DNA of 64,000 nt from Atkinsonella hypoxylon. Lineage: Eukaryota; Ascomycota; Sordariomycetes; Hypocreales; Clavicipitaceae. Location of the stretch: positions 1-64,000 of the forward strand of contig JFHB01000110.1 of NCBI GenBank assembly GCA_000729835.1. Reading direction: 5' to 3'. Each line of letters starts with the position of its first letter. The stretch's first letter is position 1. The notes below the pieces were generated by a model, which worked only from the letters and a program-made list of their open reading frames with translations, made no database searches and was not told the origin of the DNA. The translations under genes were made by a program, and so were the position numbers. Below are positions 11,198 to 21,747 of this stretch, in pieces.

Positions 11198-11535
11198 TGT
11201 AATAGTTATAAGCCCTTAGTATAATGCTTTATTATTATCTATTACCTTAATATTAAGGTGTTCTAAGTTAGCTACTCTATTAGCGCTAGCTTAAGCTATA
11301 GAACTTTAGGTCTTCTTTAGAAGAACCTTAGACTGTTGTAGAACAACATTAGACTGTTAAATACGCAGGATGTAGCTCTACTTTAGGGTGTTAACTCCAC
11401 TAGGATCCGTTAATCTTATAGCCCTTAGGCACCTATAGAGGCTTTACCTTCTTTTTCCTCCTTTTCTCTCTATCTTAGAGTCTTCGTTAATAGAGCCTAA
11501 TAAGACTATTTAATCTTTCCCTTATGGCTGTAATA
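11198..11535 (+). repeat. 3' LTR of E
   Basis: 338 bp, same length as its partner. It is preceded by a purine-rich tract (AAAAGAGGGTAG, 11186-11197). The inner edge is mutated (TGTAATAGTTATAAGCCC) while the outer edge is cleaner (GTCTTCGTTAATAG and CTTATGGCTGTAATA), the mirror image of the 5' LTR. Followed by the duplication AGTAC (11536-11540). Confidence 0.95.
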
Positions 11536-12361
11536 AGTACTTCTTTAGAGCTAGAAGCTTTAGAAGAAGACCCTAGTGGTATAGAGTGCTTATAAATAAT
11601 AGCAAAGCTTCTAGTACCACTTAAGTACCTTAGGAGGTGCTTAGAGGCGTTTAGGTGCTCTATATAGGGCTTAGCTAGGAAGGTTGATAGCTACTGAACA
11701 GAAAAAGCAATATTAGCCCTAGTTAGCAACATTAGGTACATTATAGTGCCTATTATGCTCTAATAAAGCTTATAATCGAATTTTAAGAGGAGTTTTGTAA
11801 CTAGTTACTTTAGAATTCCCGGCTGTATAGGGATAGAAGCTAGCTTAGCATCTAGCATTTTGAATCTTTCTAGGGCTTTAAGGATGTATTAAGATTAGTG
11901 GATTTTAATAGACCTTTTAGACCTATTACGGGTGATTTATATACCTAGAAAGAATTCTGCTAATCCTCTATCTTCTATTAGATAAGCTTAATTTAGTAGC
12001 TTTTTAAGCTTATTAATATATTGTAAATTAGGCCCAATTAGAAGACAGTTATCTACATAAGTAGCAATATACGTAGATGTAGCTAGGTTATAAAAGACTG
12101 CTGGGTTTAATATAAGAGGTTTAAATCTATGCTTTTAAAGTAATTCTGTTAGAATTTGCTGCTATTCTCTAGGACTTTGCTTTAGACTATAGAGGGATTT
12201 TTCTAGCTTAATTACTTGCTCTTTAGAGGGCTTATAATTACAGCTTTTTAGTAGCTTAGCTACTAATGGCGTTGCTTCTGTAAATTCAACGAATCTATTT
12301 AGGATTTCTATATAAATAGCTTCCTTTAGCTTGCTATTTAAAAACGCTCCTATAAAGTTAA
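11536..12361 (-). pseudogene. Reverse transcriptase C-terminal part of B1
   Basis: B1 pol resumes behind E (duplicated AGTAC at 11536-11540) and runs up to B5. It covers the reverse transcriptase palm and thumb and the linker to RNase H on the minus strand. The catalytic motif near 12045-12060 reads Tyr-Val-Asp-Asn, as in the other B copies. The segment ends inside the codons before the Ala-Phe-Leu-Asn block of the fingers. The last five bases, GTTAA (12357-12361), are the B5 target duplication. Confidence 0.88.
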
Positions 12362-13060
12362 TATTGAAAATAATAGGGATTACAGGACTAGATATCTAAG
12401 AGGGTAGTAGTCTCTTAGATTTAGCACCTGTAATTGCTCCTAGCAATTATCACGTAGTGGAAGCAGCAGCGGCCTAAATTAAGCTGTAGTGTATAGTACT
12501 AGATTACGTAAAGGCAATAGATAACTGTAATAGTGGTATCTTTATATTAAGAGCGCTGTAACGAACAAGTTAGTAAGGGTAGAATCTTAAATCTTTCTAG
12601 TCCCTTATAGACCCTCTAACTATATTAGCGGGCTGTAGTCACTAGAAGGGGCTTATAGGCTACTTTATAATTTCTATAAAAAGATTTACTATATAAAAAC
12701 AAAAAAATTAACTTACAGCTATACAAACAAGATGCCTATATATATAATTTAATAAATTCCACTAATAATAAGCAACCCTTATAAGCAACTCTATCTAACA
12801 ATTATACTATTAAATAGCCCTAATTCTTAGCTTTTAAATAGTATACTTCTTGAATTTCTACTATTGCTAGTTGTAGAGAAAATCGCAGTTAAAGTTAACT
12901 ATAGGTTAAGTAACTTTGCCTTAGTTAATTCTAGATGTTTTGCATCTAGTAACAGTAATATCTCTACTAAAAATCAACGTAACAAGACCTAATAAGGGTT
13001 ACGTAATAGAGAAACTAGTAGGCATAAAAATAGGCTATATAGGGTAGCTTATTTTTAACA
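12362..13060 (-). repeat. 3' LTR of B5
   Basis: 699 bp. The outer edge (12362 onward) keeps ATTATCACGTAGTGGAAGC, while the inner edge (towards 13060) is mutated: AATAAGGGTTACGTAATAG where the 5' LTR has AATGAGGGTCACGTGATAG. It is flanked inside by the polypurine tract CTCCCTCTAGA (13061-13071, complement AGAGGGAG next to the LTR). Confidence 0.95.
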
Positions 13061-13222
13061 CTCCCTCTAGAAATGTAAGAAGTAACTAGTTCTATAAGCA
13101 ACTTAGCTCCTTTAAAGGATATTTAAGTTAGAATTAACTAATAAAATACAGTACTAATAACAGAACTAAATAACATAACTAATTCCAGCAATTCTAGGGT
13201 AGTTATAGTTGAATATAACTAG

Positions 13223-16200
13223 TTATTGTTGATTGTTTTTATTGTTTTCGATTTTTAACTGTTTTTTATTGCTTTTCGATTTTTTAAGTGTTTTTATTAC
13301 TTTTATAAGCTAACTAGAAAGCTCTAGTAACTTAATAAATTATTAATGCTTTTAAATAGCAAGAGGCTTAGTTAGGCTATCTACTAGCATCTAATTTGTA
13401 TTAATATAACTAACCTTAGCTATACCTTTATAAATCTTTTCCCTAATGTAGTTAAACTTTAAAAGGGTGTGCTTAGTCCTACTATACAACGTTAGGTTGT
13501 AAGCAGTAACTATAGCGCCTTAATTATTACACCTAATAGGAATAGGAGGGGTTAAAGGCAGCTTTATCTCCTTAAAAAGGCTGTAGAGCCACTTTAATTC
13601 CCTAATAGCTTCTAATAATGCATTAAATTCTGCTTCTAAGGTAGAAAGGGCAATAGTACTAGCTTTTTTCGATTTCCAGCTAATAGGTCTACTAGCTAGC
13701 TTATATAGATAAGTATAGGTTGATTTAGAAGAGGTTTTATCACCAGCAAAATCGCTATTGCAATAACTAAGGAGGGTCTTAAGTACTTCTTTAGAGCTAG
13801 AAGCTTTAGAAGAGGACCCTAGTGGTATAGAATGCTTATAAATAATGGCAAAGCTTCTAGTACCACTTAAGTACCTTAGGAGGTGCTTAGAGGCGTTTAG
13901 GTGCTCTATATAGGGCTTAGCTAGGAAGGTTAATAGCTACTGAACAGAAAAAGCAATATTAGCCCTAGTTAGCAATATTAGGTACATTATAGTGCCTATT
14001 ATGCTCTAATAAAGCTTATAATCGGATTTTAAGAGGAGTTTTATAACTAGTTGCTTTAGAATTCCCAGCTGTATAGGGATAGAAGCTAGCTTAGCATCTA
14101 GCATTTTAAATCTTTCTAGGGCTTTAAGGATGTATTAAGATTAGTGGATTTTAATAGACCTTTTAGACCTATTACAGGTAATTTATACACCTAGAAAGAA
14201 TTCTGCTAGTCCTCTATCTTCTATTAGATAAGCTTAATTTAGTAGCTTTTTAAGCTTATTAATATATCGTAAATTAGGCTTAATTAGAAGACAGTTATCT
14301 ATATAAGTAGCAATATATATAGATGTAGCTAGGTTATAAAAGACTGCTAGGTCTAATATAAGAGGTTTAAATCTATGCTTTTAAAGTAATTCTGTTAGAA
14401 TTTACTGCTATTCTCTAGGACTTTACTTTAGACTATAGAGGGATTTTTCTAGCTTAATTACTTGCTCTTTAGAGGGCTTGTAATTACAGCTTTTTAGTAG
14501 CTTAGCTACTAATAGCGATGCTTGCTTTGTAAATTTAACGAATCTATCTAGGATTTCTATATAAATAGCTTCCTTTAGCTTGCTATTTAGAAACGCTCCT
14601 ATAAAGTCGATTTACTTAACTTCCTAGTTATTAAAAGCTGCAAGAGCTAATAATATACGCTAGCTAGGAGGAATACTAGTTGCAGTAAAGGTCTCTAGGT
14701 AATCTTAACCTTCTATTTATATAAATCCCTTAGCAATAAGGCGGGCCTTATATTTAATAGAATTATTTTCTTTATCCTTTTTAAGCCTATAAATAAGCCT
14801 ATTCTTTAGAACTCTTTAGCCCTTGGGTACTTAGTCTTTCCCTATAAATTTAAAGGTTCTAGCAGCTAATAGCTGCTTAAATTTGCTATAGGTAGCTTCT
14901 ATCTAATGCTGCTTAGCAGAGCTTTTTAGGGCTTGCTTCTATGTATTAGGAAGTTCATCCTTATTACTATTAGAAGTAATAGCTGCTTTAGTCCTTGCCT
15001 TAAAGTATAGATCCTTAATTAAGGAAAATATATCTCTATCTAAATCTATAGCATTAGCATTAGCTTTAGCTTCTATAGGTTTTATATTAGCCTAAGGGGC
15101 TTCTATAGATATAGGGGCTTTAGGGGCCTCTATAGCTTCTATAGAGTTGCTTAGTAGAAGAGCTTGATTTTCTATAGGTTCTAGTGGATAATTCAGCATA
15201 TCTAGATGACTAGGATAAGGATACTTAGGAGTATAATTATCTTCTAATTGCTACTAGTTATTAATTTCTCCCTCTAAAGGATTATCCACTATAGAACTAA
15301 TAGGAACCTTAGGGATGCCCTGTAAAATAGAACCTATTCCTTCTATAATTTTAACGAAGCTAGTCTTTATAACAGCTTATTTAGAGGGGATATATATTAG
15401 ATATACATTAGAACCTAGTGTAGCTAAAAGTCTACTAGAAATAGTTCTTTTAGCTAGCTTCTGCAACCTAGATCTCTGTTCTAATAGGATTAGAACTTCG
15501 CAATAGAAGCCTATAGCCCTTATTTTAGTAAAATTAGGCTTATAGGTCTTAGAAGGCTCTAAATTAGCTAGATATAGCTGTTTAGGACTTAGTGGTTTAG
15601 TGCTATTCGTAGTAGTATTAACTAAATCCACTATAGCAGGAAGGATGTAAAACTATAGATATAGAGGTAATTATAACCACTGTAGAGTAGCATATAAACG
15701 GTCTAGAAGTACCCTTATAGCTCTCTCTATTAGCCTATTCTGTTTATAAATATAGGGGCAAGAGGTGCTAAAGCAAATACCCTTAGAAGATAGCTAAGCT
15801 TGTAACCTAGTATTAATTTCTGTACTACTATTAAAATAAAGGTGTTTAGGGTAGTAGTTATACTGGTTTTTTAATTCCTTTAAGAAGCCTTTAATACAGC
15901 TATAGAGAGTAGAACCCTCTTTATTAGCTAGATTAAAAGACTACTTATACTGTGATTTTCTATTAATTAGAAAAAGAACTAGAGGCCTCTTATTGTGCAG
16001 TATAGGCTCTATTTTAATAGTATCTCCCTCTATAATATCTAAACATCTAGGGGGGTTAGGAATAGCATACTTGCTAGGTCTTCTAACAGCTTTAGCTTAG
16101 TTGCAAGCTAGGCAGTTAAAATCCTTTTCCTTGATTTTTGTAAAATTAGGAATACCTTTAGTAATAGAAGCAGTCTTCTTTAGTAAAGGGAGTCCTATAT

Positions 16201-18544
16201 ACCCTAATCTAACGTGCTAAGTAGCAGCTAATTCTAGGAGCTTCTTATAGGAAGAAGAAGCAGTAGGATTTATACTACTAGAATTATCATTAGAGCTAGC
16301 TTCCTGTTGCTCTCTATCTTGCTAGATCTCTTAAGAACCACGGGCCTCGTTTAAGGGATCTAGACAGCTATTTCCTCCAATATCTAGCAACTTAGGATTT
16401 AGACCTTCTAAATCCCCGTTATTAGAAGGAATCTAACTAGGAGCCCGTTTAGGAACTAGGGCTAATAGCTCTATAATATCGTTATTAGTATTATCTTCTT
16501 CTTTAAAATCAGATAATTCCTTAATACAGCTATATTCCTTAGGATTAAAACTAGGCTGTTAAGGGATTTAAACCTCTATAGAATAACTAGCATTATAACC
16601 GCTATTATAACTATTGCTAGTAAATCCTATATAAGAGAGATTTACGTGGTTTTTACACACTCTAGGGGTCTCTTGCCCCTTAAGCTGTAGAAAGAAACTA
16701 TGCTTTTTGGGATTTAGAAGCCTACAGCAGCTTCTATTAGCTAGAAATAGCTGATTTCTAAGGAGAGTGCCCCCTATTAAATAGTGCTTTAGACCACTAA
16801 TTAGGTTAGTATCTAAACCTAGGCAATATAGAGCATCCTTTAGAGCTAAAGGCCTGTATTTAGCTAGATTTATACTAACTAGTACTTAGAATACAGCAGT
16901 TCCCTGTCCTTTAGGATAAATAGGACCTCCTCTAGTAGCAATAGGCGCGGTTTTACCCTTTTTTATAGGCTTAAAAGTCCTAAAAAATGCCTTATTGTTA
17001 ACTATATAACAGGTAGAACCTATATTGTATAGTAAGGAGTTTTTAATTATTCTATTAGAATAGTTAAAAAAAGGGGTATTATTACTAGTAGTACTAGTAT
17101 TACTAGTAGTGGATTCCGTATCTAAATCGTAAGAATTATTACTACTAGAACTGCTAAATTCACTATTGGAATCTATAGTATCCTAGTTGCTAGTAGATAG
17201 GTTATAGCAACCTATAGCAAAAGCAGCTTCTCTATCCTTATTCCCAGAATTTTTATTACTTCTTCTTCGGCCCTTCTACTTCTTCTTATTCTTAGAGGCT
17301 TTATCTTAATCTTTTTCTTTAGAGGCATTAGAATCGTTAGAATTAGAATCGGAATTCTTCTTCTAATTAGGAGGATTCTTTCCTTAATTAGCCTTATTAT
17401 TAGAACTATTAGAATTAGAAGCTTTATAACTAAGAGCCTTAGATATAGAGGAGCTTTTATCTCTTTATTCTTTTAATAAGTTAGCTATAAGGAACTGTAA
17501 ATTCAGCATTTTTACAGATAAACCTTGTGCTCTAGCAGCTCTAATAGAATATCGCTGCCTTTCAGCCTAACTAGAGAAGGTCTTCTTTAAAGCATTAATA
17601 TAATAATTTACCTAGTTAATAGAATTAATAGCTACACTATAGAGCTGTAATCTAGCTAGTAAATTATTAAATTTAGCATTAAAGGCCTCTAAAGATCCCT
17701 TATAGTTCGAAAACGATAAGTTGTAATAACTAGCATATAGCGTACTACGTTGTATTTTAGCACTCTATAAATATTGCCTAACTAGAACGTTATAGGCATC
17801 TATAGGGGACTTATGCCAGCTTATAGCAGCTTAAGGTCTAGATTAGCAACTATCTCTTATAATTATAAGGATAATAGCTTGTTCTAAATCTACTAAAGTA
17901 CTAGCTATACTAGGATTATTAATAAATTAAGGGAATCCTAGTGCCCTAAATTAAATAGTTAAAGCTTACTTCTACTGTTCAAAATTTTTAGGGCCTTTTA
18001 GCTTAGCAGCCTCTAGAATTAAGTGGACCTTCTTATTTAGCTCTTTTATAGTGCCTTTATTAAAAGCAGGCAGAAAAGTAGCACTATTAGAACTAGAAGG
18101 TTTAGGGGCTTTAAAAGAGACTTTAGAAGCTCTTTTAGAAGTAATAGGATCTACTACCTTAGAGGGAGACCCTATAGAGAGATTACCTATAGATGTAATT
18201 ATAGTATCTAATTTACTTAGTAAATTAGCTATATTACCTTCATTTTGGCTTTATTTTGCTTCACTATGCCTAATAAATCTATTTAGGGTCTCTTGTTGCT
18301 TATCCATTTAAGCTTTTAGATTAGCTTAAACATTATAGACTTACACTACTCTTTTAGAAGCTAATCTAGCTTCTTTTAGAGCCTTCTTAGCTGTATAATC
18401 TTCTTTATCAGAAGAGGAATCTACTAGCTGAGGGGGGGACCTTGCTGGACCAGGAAAGCTAGTAGCAGCTGTAGCTAGTGTACTAGAAACACTACCCCGT
18501 TTAGGGCTTATGCTCTTTCCCTTGCCTGTTCCTTTTAGTGCCAT
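13223..18544 (-). pseudogene. gag-pol of B5 (copia), single frame
   Basis: Starts with ATG at 18544 (Met-Ala-Leu-Lys-Gly-Thr-Gly) and keeps one frame to TAA at 13223 (5,322 nt, 1,773 codons plus stop), interrupted only by TAG/TAA that fit lost Gln and Trp codons. Domains from the N-terminus: Gag (18544 to about 17250); protease with the Asp-Thr-Gly place at 17018-17026 now Asn-Ile-Gly; integrase zinc region and core (about 16230-15400); reverse transcriptase (about 14850-14000) with Tyr-Ile-Asp-Asn at 14296-14307; RNase H (about 13790-13400); lysine-rich tail. Integrase before reverse transcriptase marks it as Ty1/copia. The integrase C-terminal region holds an 84-codon open stretch (15377-15631). 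Confidence 0.9.
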
Positions 18545-19489
18545 TTTAAAGGATTTTAATAGCTAATTTAACGCTCTTTATAGCTAATTATAGCTTAAAT
18601 TACAGTGGAAAAGGTAGTAAATAACAGTAATAACCTCTACTAGATATTAATAGATTGCTCTATTATAGGCCTAGAAGTGCCCTATATCTTTAGAAATTAT
18701 ACTAAGATTTTTCTCCAATTTCTTTCGTAACAGGTATAACAGGCTCTAAAGGCTGCGTTATATCGCAATCTATATGCGCATACAATTTGTATAGCAGACT
18801 AGATTAACAAGCGGTCGCGAGGGGCATAAAACACAGGTTCTAGCTATTTTTAGCTAAAAAATTTAGGAGATTCTTCTCTAATTAGGTTCTAATAAATCAG
18901 TGGAGACCTAGGCACAGCTAATTTAGGGATATCCAGCTAATTCCTACTTTAAAATCCTAACTAGTAGGATTACTATATAAATTAATTCTGCAACCGAAAA
19001 CACAGGAATATCTGCAACAAGAGCTGTTAAGCGTGCACTACAAATTGTAGTATAGCTACTAACAGAGGTGCACAGGGTGCACAATATAACAACAACAAGC
19101 GATGCAGTGCAGCGCTAAGCTTATTTCTTAATAGAAATAATTAATTAGGCAGTGCCTAATAAAACGATTTACAGTGCGAATATAATATATATAGATGTAT
19201 ATATTTTAATGTTGCGCAACAATAGAACCTAGCTATTAAGAATAGCTTTAAAAGTGTATATACACAGGGTGCATAGAGTGCAGGAGGCACAGGGTAGGCA
19301 GAATGAAAAACACCAGTATAGTGGCTAGCGATATGTATGCAGTAGGTATTAATAGCTTCCAGCAAGCTACTAATAGCAGCAATAGCTGCTAGCGCAGGTC
19401 TTAATATAGCTTCTAGTGGGTAATACAGTACACAATAGTAGATTTTAGCGGGCTAACAGCTTGCAGATAGGTCTTCCGGGCTTATAACC
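18545..19489 (-). other. 5' leader of B5 with primer-binding site
   Basis: 945 bp between 5' LTR and the gag ATG. Next to the LTR, positions 19476-19489 (minus-strand reading GGTTATAAGCCCGG) are the primer site, see the PBS entry of B3. The rest has no conserved frame across copies. It holds an inverted repeat built on CTACAAATTGTAG near 19040-19055 and several GC-rich spots. Short open stretches here are not conserved between copies. Confidence 0.75.
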
Positions 19490-20188
19490 TATTGAAAATA
19501 ATAGAGATTACAGGACTAGATATCTAAGAGGGTAGTAGTCTCTTAGATTTAGCACCTGTAATTGCTCCTAGCAATTATTACGTAGTAGAAGCAGCAGCAG
19601 CCTAAATTAAGCTGTAGTGTATAGTACTAGATTACGTAGAGGCAATAGATAACTGTAATAGTAGTATCTTTATATTAAGAGCGCTGTAACAAATAAGTTA
19701 GTAAGGGTAGGATCTTGAATCTTTCTAGTCCCTTATAGACCCTCTAACTATATTAGCAGGCTGTAGTTACTAGAAGGGGCTTATAGGCTACTTTATAATT
19801 TCCGCAAAAAGATTTACTATATAAAAACAAAAAAATCGACTTATAGCTATACAAACAAGACGCCTACGTACACAATTTAATAAATTCCACTAATAACAAG
19901 CAACCCTTATAAGCAACTCTATCCAACAATTATACTATTAAATAGCCCTAATTCTTAGCTTTTAAATAGTATACTTCTTGAATTTCTACTATTGCTAGTT
20001 ATAGAGAAAATCGCAGTTAAAGTTAACTATAGGTTAGGCAACTTTGCCTTAGTCGATTCTAGATGTTTTACATCTAGTAACAGCAATATCTCTACCAAAA
20101 ATCAACGTAACAAGACCTAATGAGGGTCACGTGATAGAGCAACTAGTAGGCATAAAAATAGGCTATACAGGGTAGCTTATTTTTAACA
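19490..20188 (-). repeat. 5' LTR of B5
   Basis: 699 bp. The outer end (towards 20188) is nearly clean, with CTACCAAAAATCAACG, TGAGGGTCACGTGATAG and CTATACAGGGTAGC. The inner end (from 19490) is mutated (ATAGAGATTACAGG, ATTATTACGTAGTAG). Ends TTATTTTTAACA, then GTTAA. Confidence 0.95.
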
Positions 20189-20875
20189 GTTAATTTACTT
20201 AACTTCCTAGTTATTAAAAGCTGCAAGAGCTAATAATATACACTAGCTAGAAGGAATACTAGTTGCAGTAAAGGTCTCTAGATAGTCTTAACCTTCTATT
20301 TGCATAAATCCCTTAGCAACAAGGTAGGCCTTATATTTTATAGGATTATTTTCTTTATCCTTTTTTAGCCTATAAATAAGCTTATTCTTTAGAACTCTTT
20401 AGCCCTTAGGTACTTAGTTTTTCCCTATAAATTTAAAGGTTCTAGCAGCTAATAGCTGCTTAAATTCGCTATAGGTAGCTTCTATGTAATGCTGCTTAGC
20501 AGAGCTTTTTAGGGCTTACTTCTATGTATTAGGAAGTTCATCCTTGCTATTAGAAGTAATAGCTGCTTTAGTCCTAGCCTTAAAGCATAGATCCTTAATT
20601 AAGGAAAATATGTCTCCATCTAAATCTATAGCATCAGCATCAGCTTCAGCTTCTATAGGTTCTATATTAGCCTGAGGGGCTTCTATAGGTATAGGGGCTT
20701 TAGGGGCCACTACAGCTTCTATAGGGTTGCTTGGTAGAAGAGCTTGATCTACAGGTTCTAGTGGATAATTCGGCACATCCAGATGACTAGGATAAGGATA
20801 CTTAGGGGTATAATTATCCACTAATTCATCGATTTCTCCCTCTGAAGGATTATTCACTATAGAACCAATAGGAAC
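20189..20875 (-). pseudogene. pol segment of B1 between integrase and RT
   Basis: B1 resumes after B5 and covers the start of reverse transcriptase and the acidic, proline- and alanine-rich linker behind integrase. The stretch 20522-20857 is open for 111 codons and is the best preserved version of this linker in the window (Glu-Ala/Pro-rich). At about 20490 this copy has TAC where the other copies have TAG. The segment stops at 20875 with GGAAC, where the B6 3' LTR begins; the continuation seen in other copies (GGAACCTTAGGG) is missing on the far side. Confidence 0.88.
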
Positions 20876-21585
20876 TATTGAAAATAATAGGGATTACAGG
20901 ACTAGATATCTAAGAGGGTAGTAGTCTCTTAGATTTAGCACCTGTAATTGCTTCTAGCAATTATCACGTAGTAGAAGCAGCAGCGGCCTAAATCAAGCTA
21001 TAGTGTATAGTACTAGATCACGTAGAGGCAATAGATAACTGTAACAGTAGTATCTTTATATTGAGAGCGCTGTAACGAACAAGTTAGTAAGGGTAGGATC
21101 TTAAATCTTTCTAGTCCCTTATAGACCTACTAACTATATTAGTAGGCTGTAGTTGCTAAAAGGGGCTTATAAGCTACTTTATAATTTCCGCAAAAAGATT
21201 TACTATATAAAAACAAAAAAATCAACTTACAGCTATACAAACGAGATGCCTATATGCACAATTTAACAAATTCCACTAATAACAAGCAACCCTTATAAGC
21301 AACTCTATCCAACAATTATACTATTAAATAGCCCTAATTCTTAGCTTTTAAATAGTATACTTCTTGAATTTCTACTATTACTAGTTGTAGAGAAAATCGC
21401 TGTTAAAGTTAACTATAGGTTAGGCAACTTTGCCTTAGTTAATTCTAGATGTTTTGCATCTAGTAACAGTGATATCTCTACTAAAAATTAACGTAATAAG
21501 ACCTAGTTAGGGTCACGTAATAGAGCAACTAATAGGCAACTAGCAAGCATAAAAATAGGCTATATAGGGTAGCTTATTTTTAACA
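20876..21585 (-). repeat. 3' LTR of B6
   Basis: 710 bp, TATTGAAAATAATAGG...TTATTTTTAACA. Longer than the 5' LTR (698 bp) because of the extra CAACTAGCAAG block near 21537-21550. The inner end is mutated (AAAATTAACGTAATAAG). Confidence 0.94.
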
Positions 21586-21747
21586 CTCCCTCTAGAAATG
21601 TAAGAAGTAACTAGTTCTATAAGCAACTTAGCTCCTTTAAAGGATATCTAAGTTAGAATTAACTAATGAAATACAGTACTAATAACAGAACTAAATAATA
21701 TAACTAATTCCAGCAATTCTAGGGTAGTTATAGTTAAATATAACTAG

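Larger units (their letters stand above)
5549..11535 (+). mobile_element. Complete gypsy chromovirus E, nested in B1
   Basis: 5,987 bp with 338-bp LTRs at both ends and a perfect target duplication AGTAC (5544-5548 and 11536-11540), interrupting the B1 RNase H. Order: LTR, gag with a zinc-knuckle relic, reverse transcriptase, RNase H, integrase, chromodomain, LTR. That order (RT before integrase) and the C-terminal chromodomain define a Ty3/gypsy chromovirus. Internal sequence is far more mutated than the surrounding B1, although E must be the younger insertion. Confidence 0.95.
12362..20188 (-). mobile_element. Complete copia element B5, nested in B1
   Basis: 7,827 bp on the minus strand, LTRs 699 bp each, perfect duplication GTTAA (12357-12361 and 20189-20193). 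Both LTRs are of the same subtype (ACCTAATGAGGGT form). Order in element orientation: 5' LTR, primer site, long leader, one gag-pol frame, polypurine tract, 3' LTR. It is a decayed copy, but colinear throughout and useful as a structural reference for family B. Confidence 0.96.
4111..20875 (-). mobile_element. Copia element B1, broken, hosting E and B5
   Basis: Minus-strand copia element inserted in A1. Its own pieces are the 3' LTR (4111-4821) and three pol segments (4822-5548, 11536-12361, 20189-20875), separated by chromovirus E and copia B5. Joined, these run from the 3' end of pol back to the region between integrase and reverse transcriptase, where B6 cuts in at 20876. The gag end and 5' LTR that belonged to B1 are not identifiable: on the far side of B6 lies gag of a copy (B7) whose outer flank (ATAAT) does not match B1's ATTCT. 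Confidence 0.8.

Noticed and set aside
15315..15506. Open frame on the strand opposite to the B integrase (also 23840-24031 and 60756-61001)
   Set aside because: Same antisense stretch in three copies; the sense strand carries the integrase C-terminal part. It is open by chance of base composition.
19156..19365. Open frames in the B leaders (also 32843-33070 and 57177-57365)
   Set aside because: They lie on either strand and at different places of the leader and are not kept in the other copies, so no gene is called.
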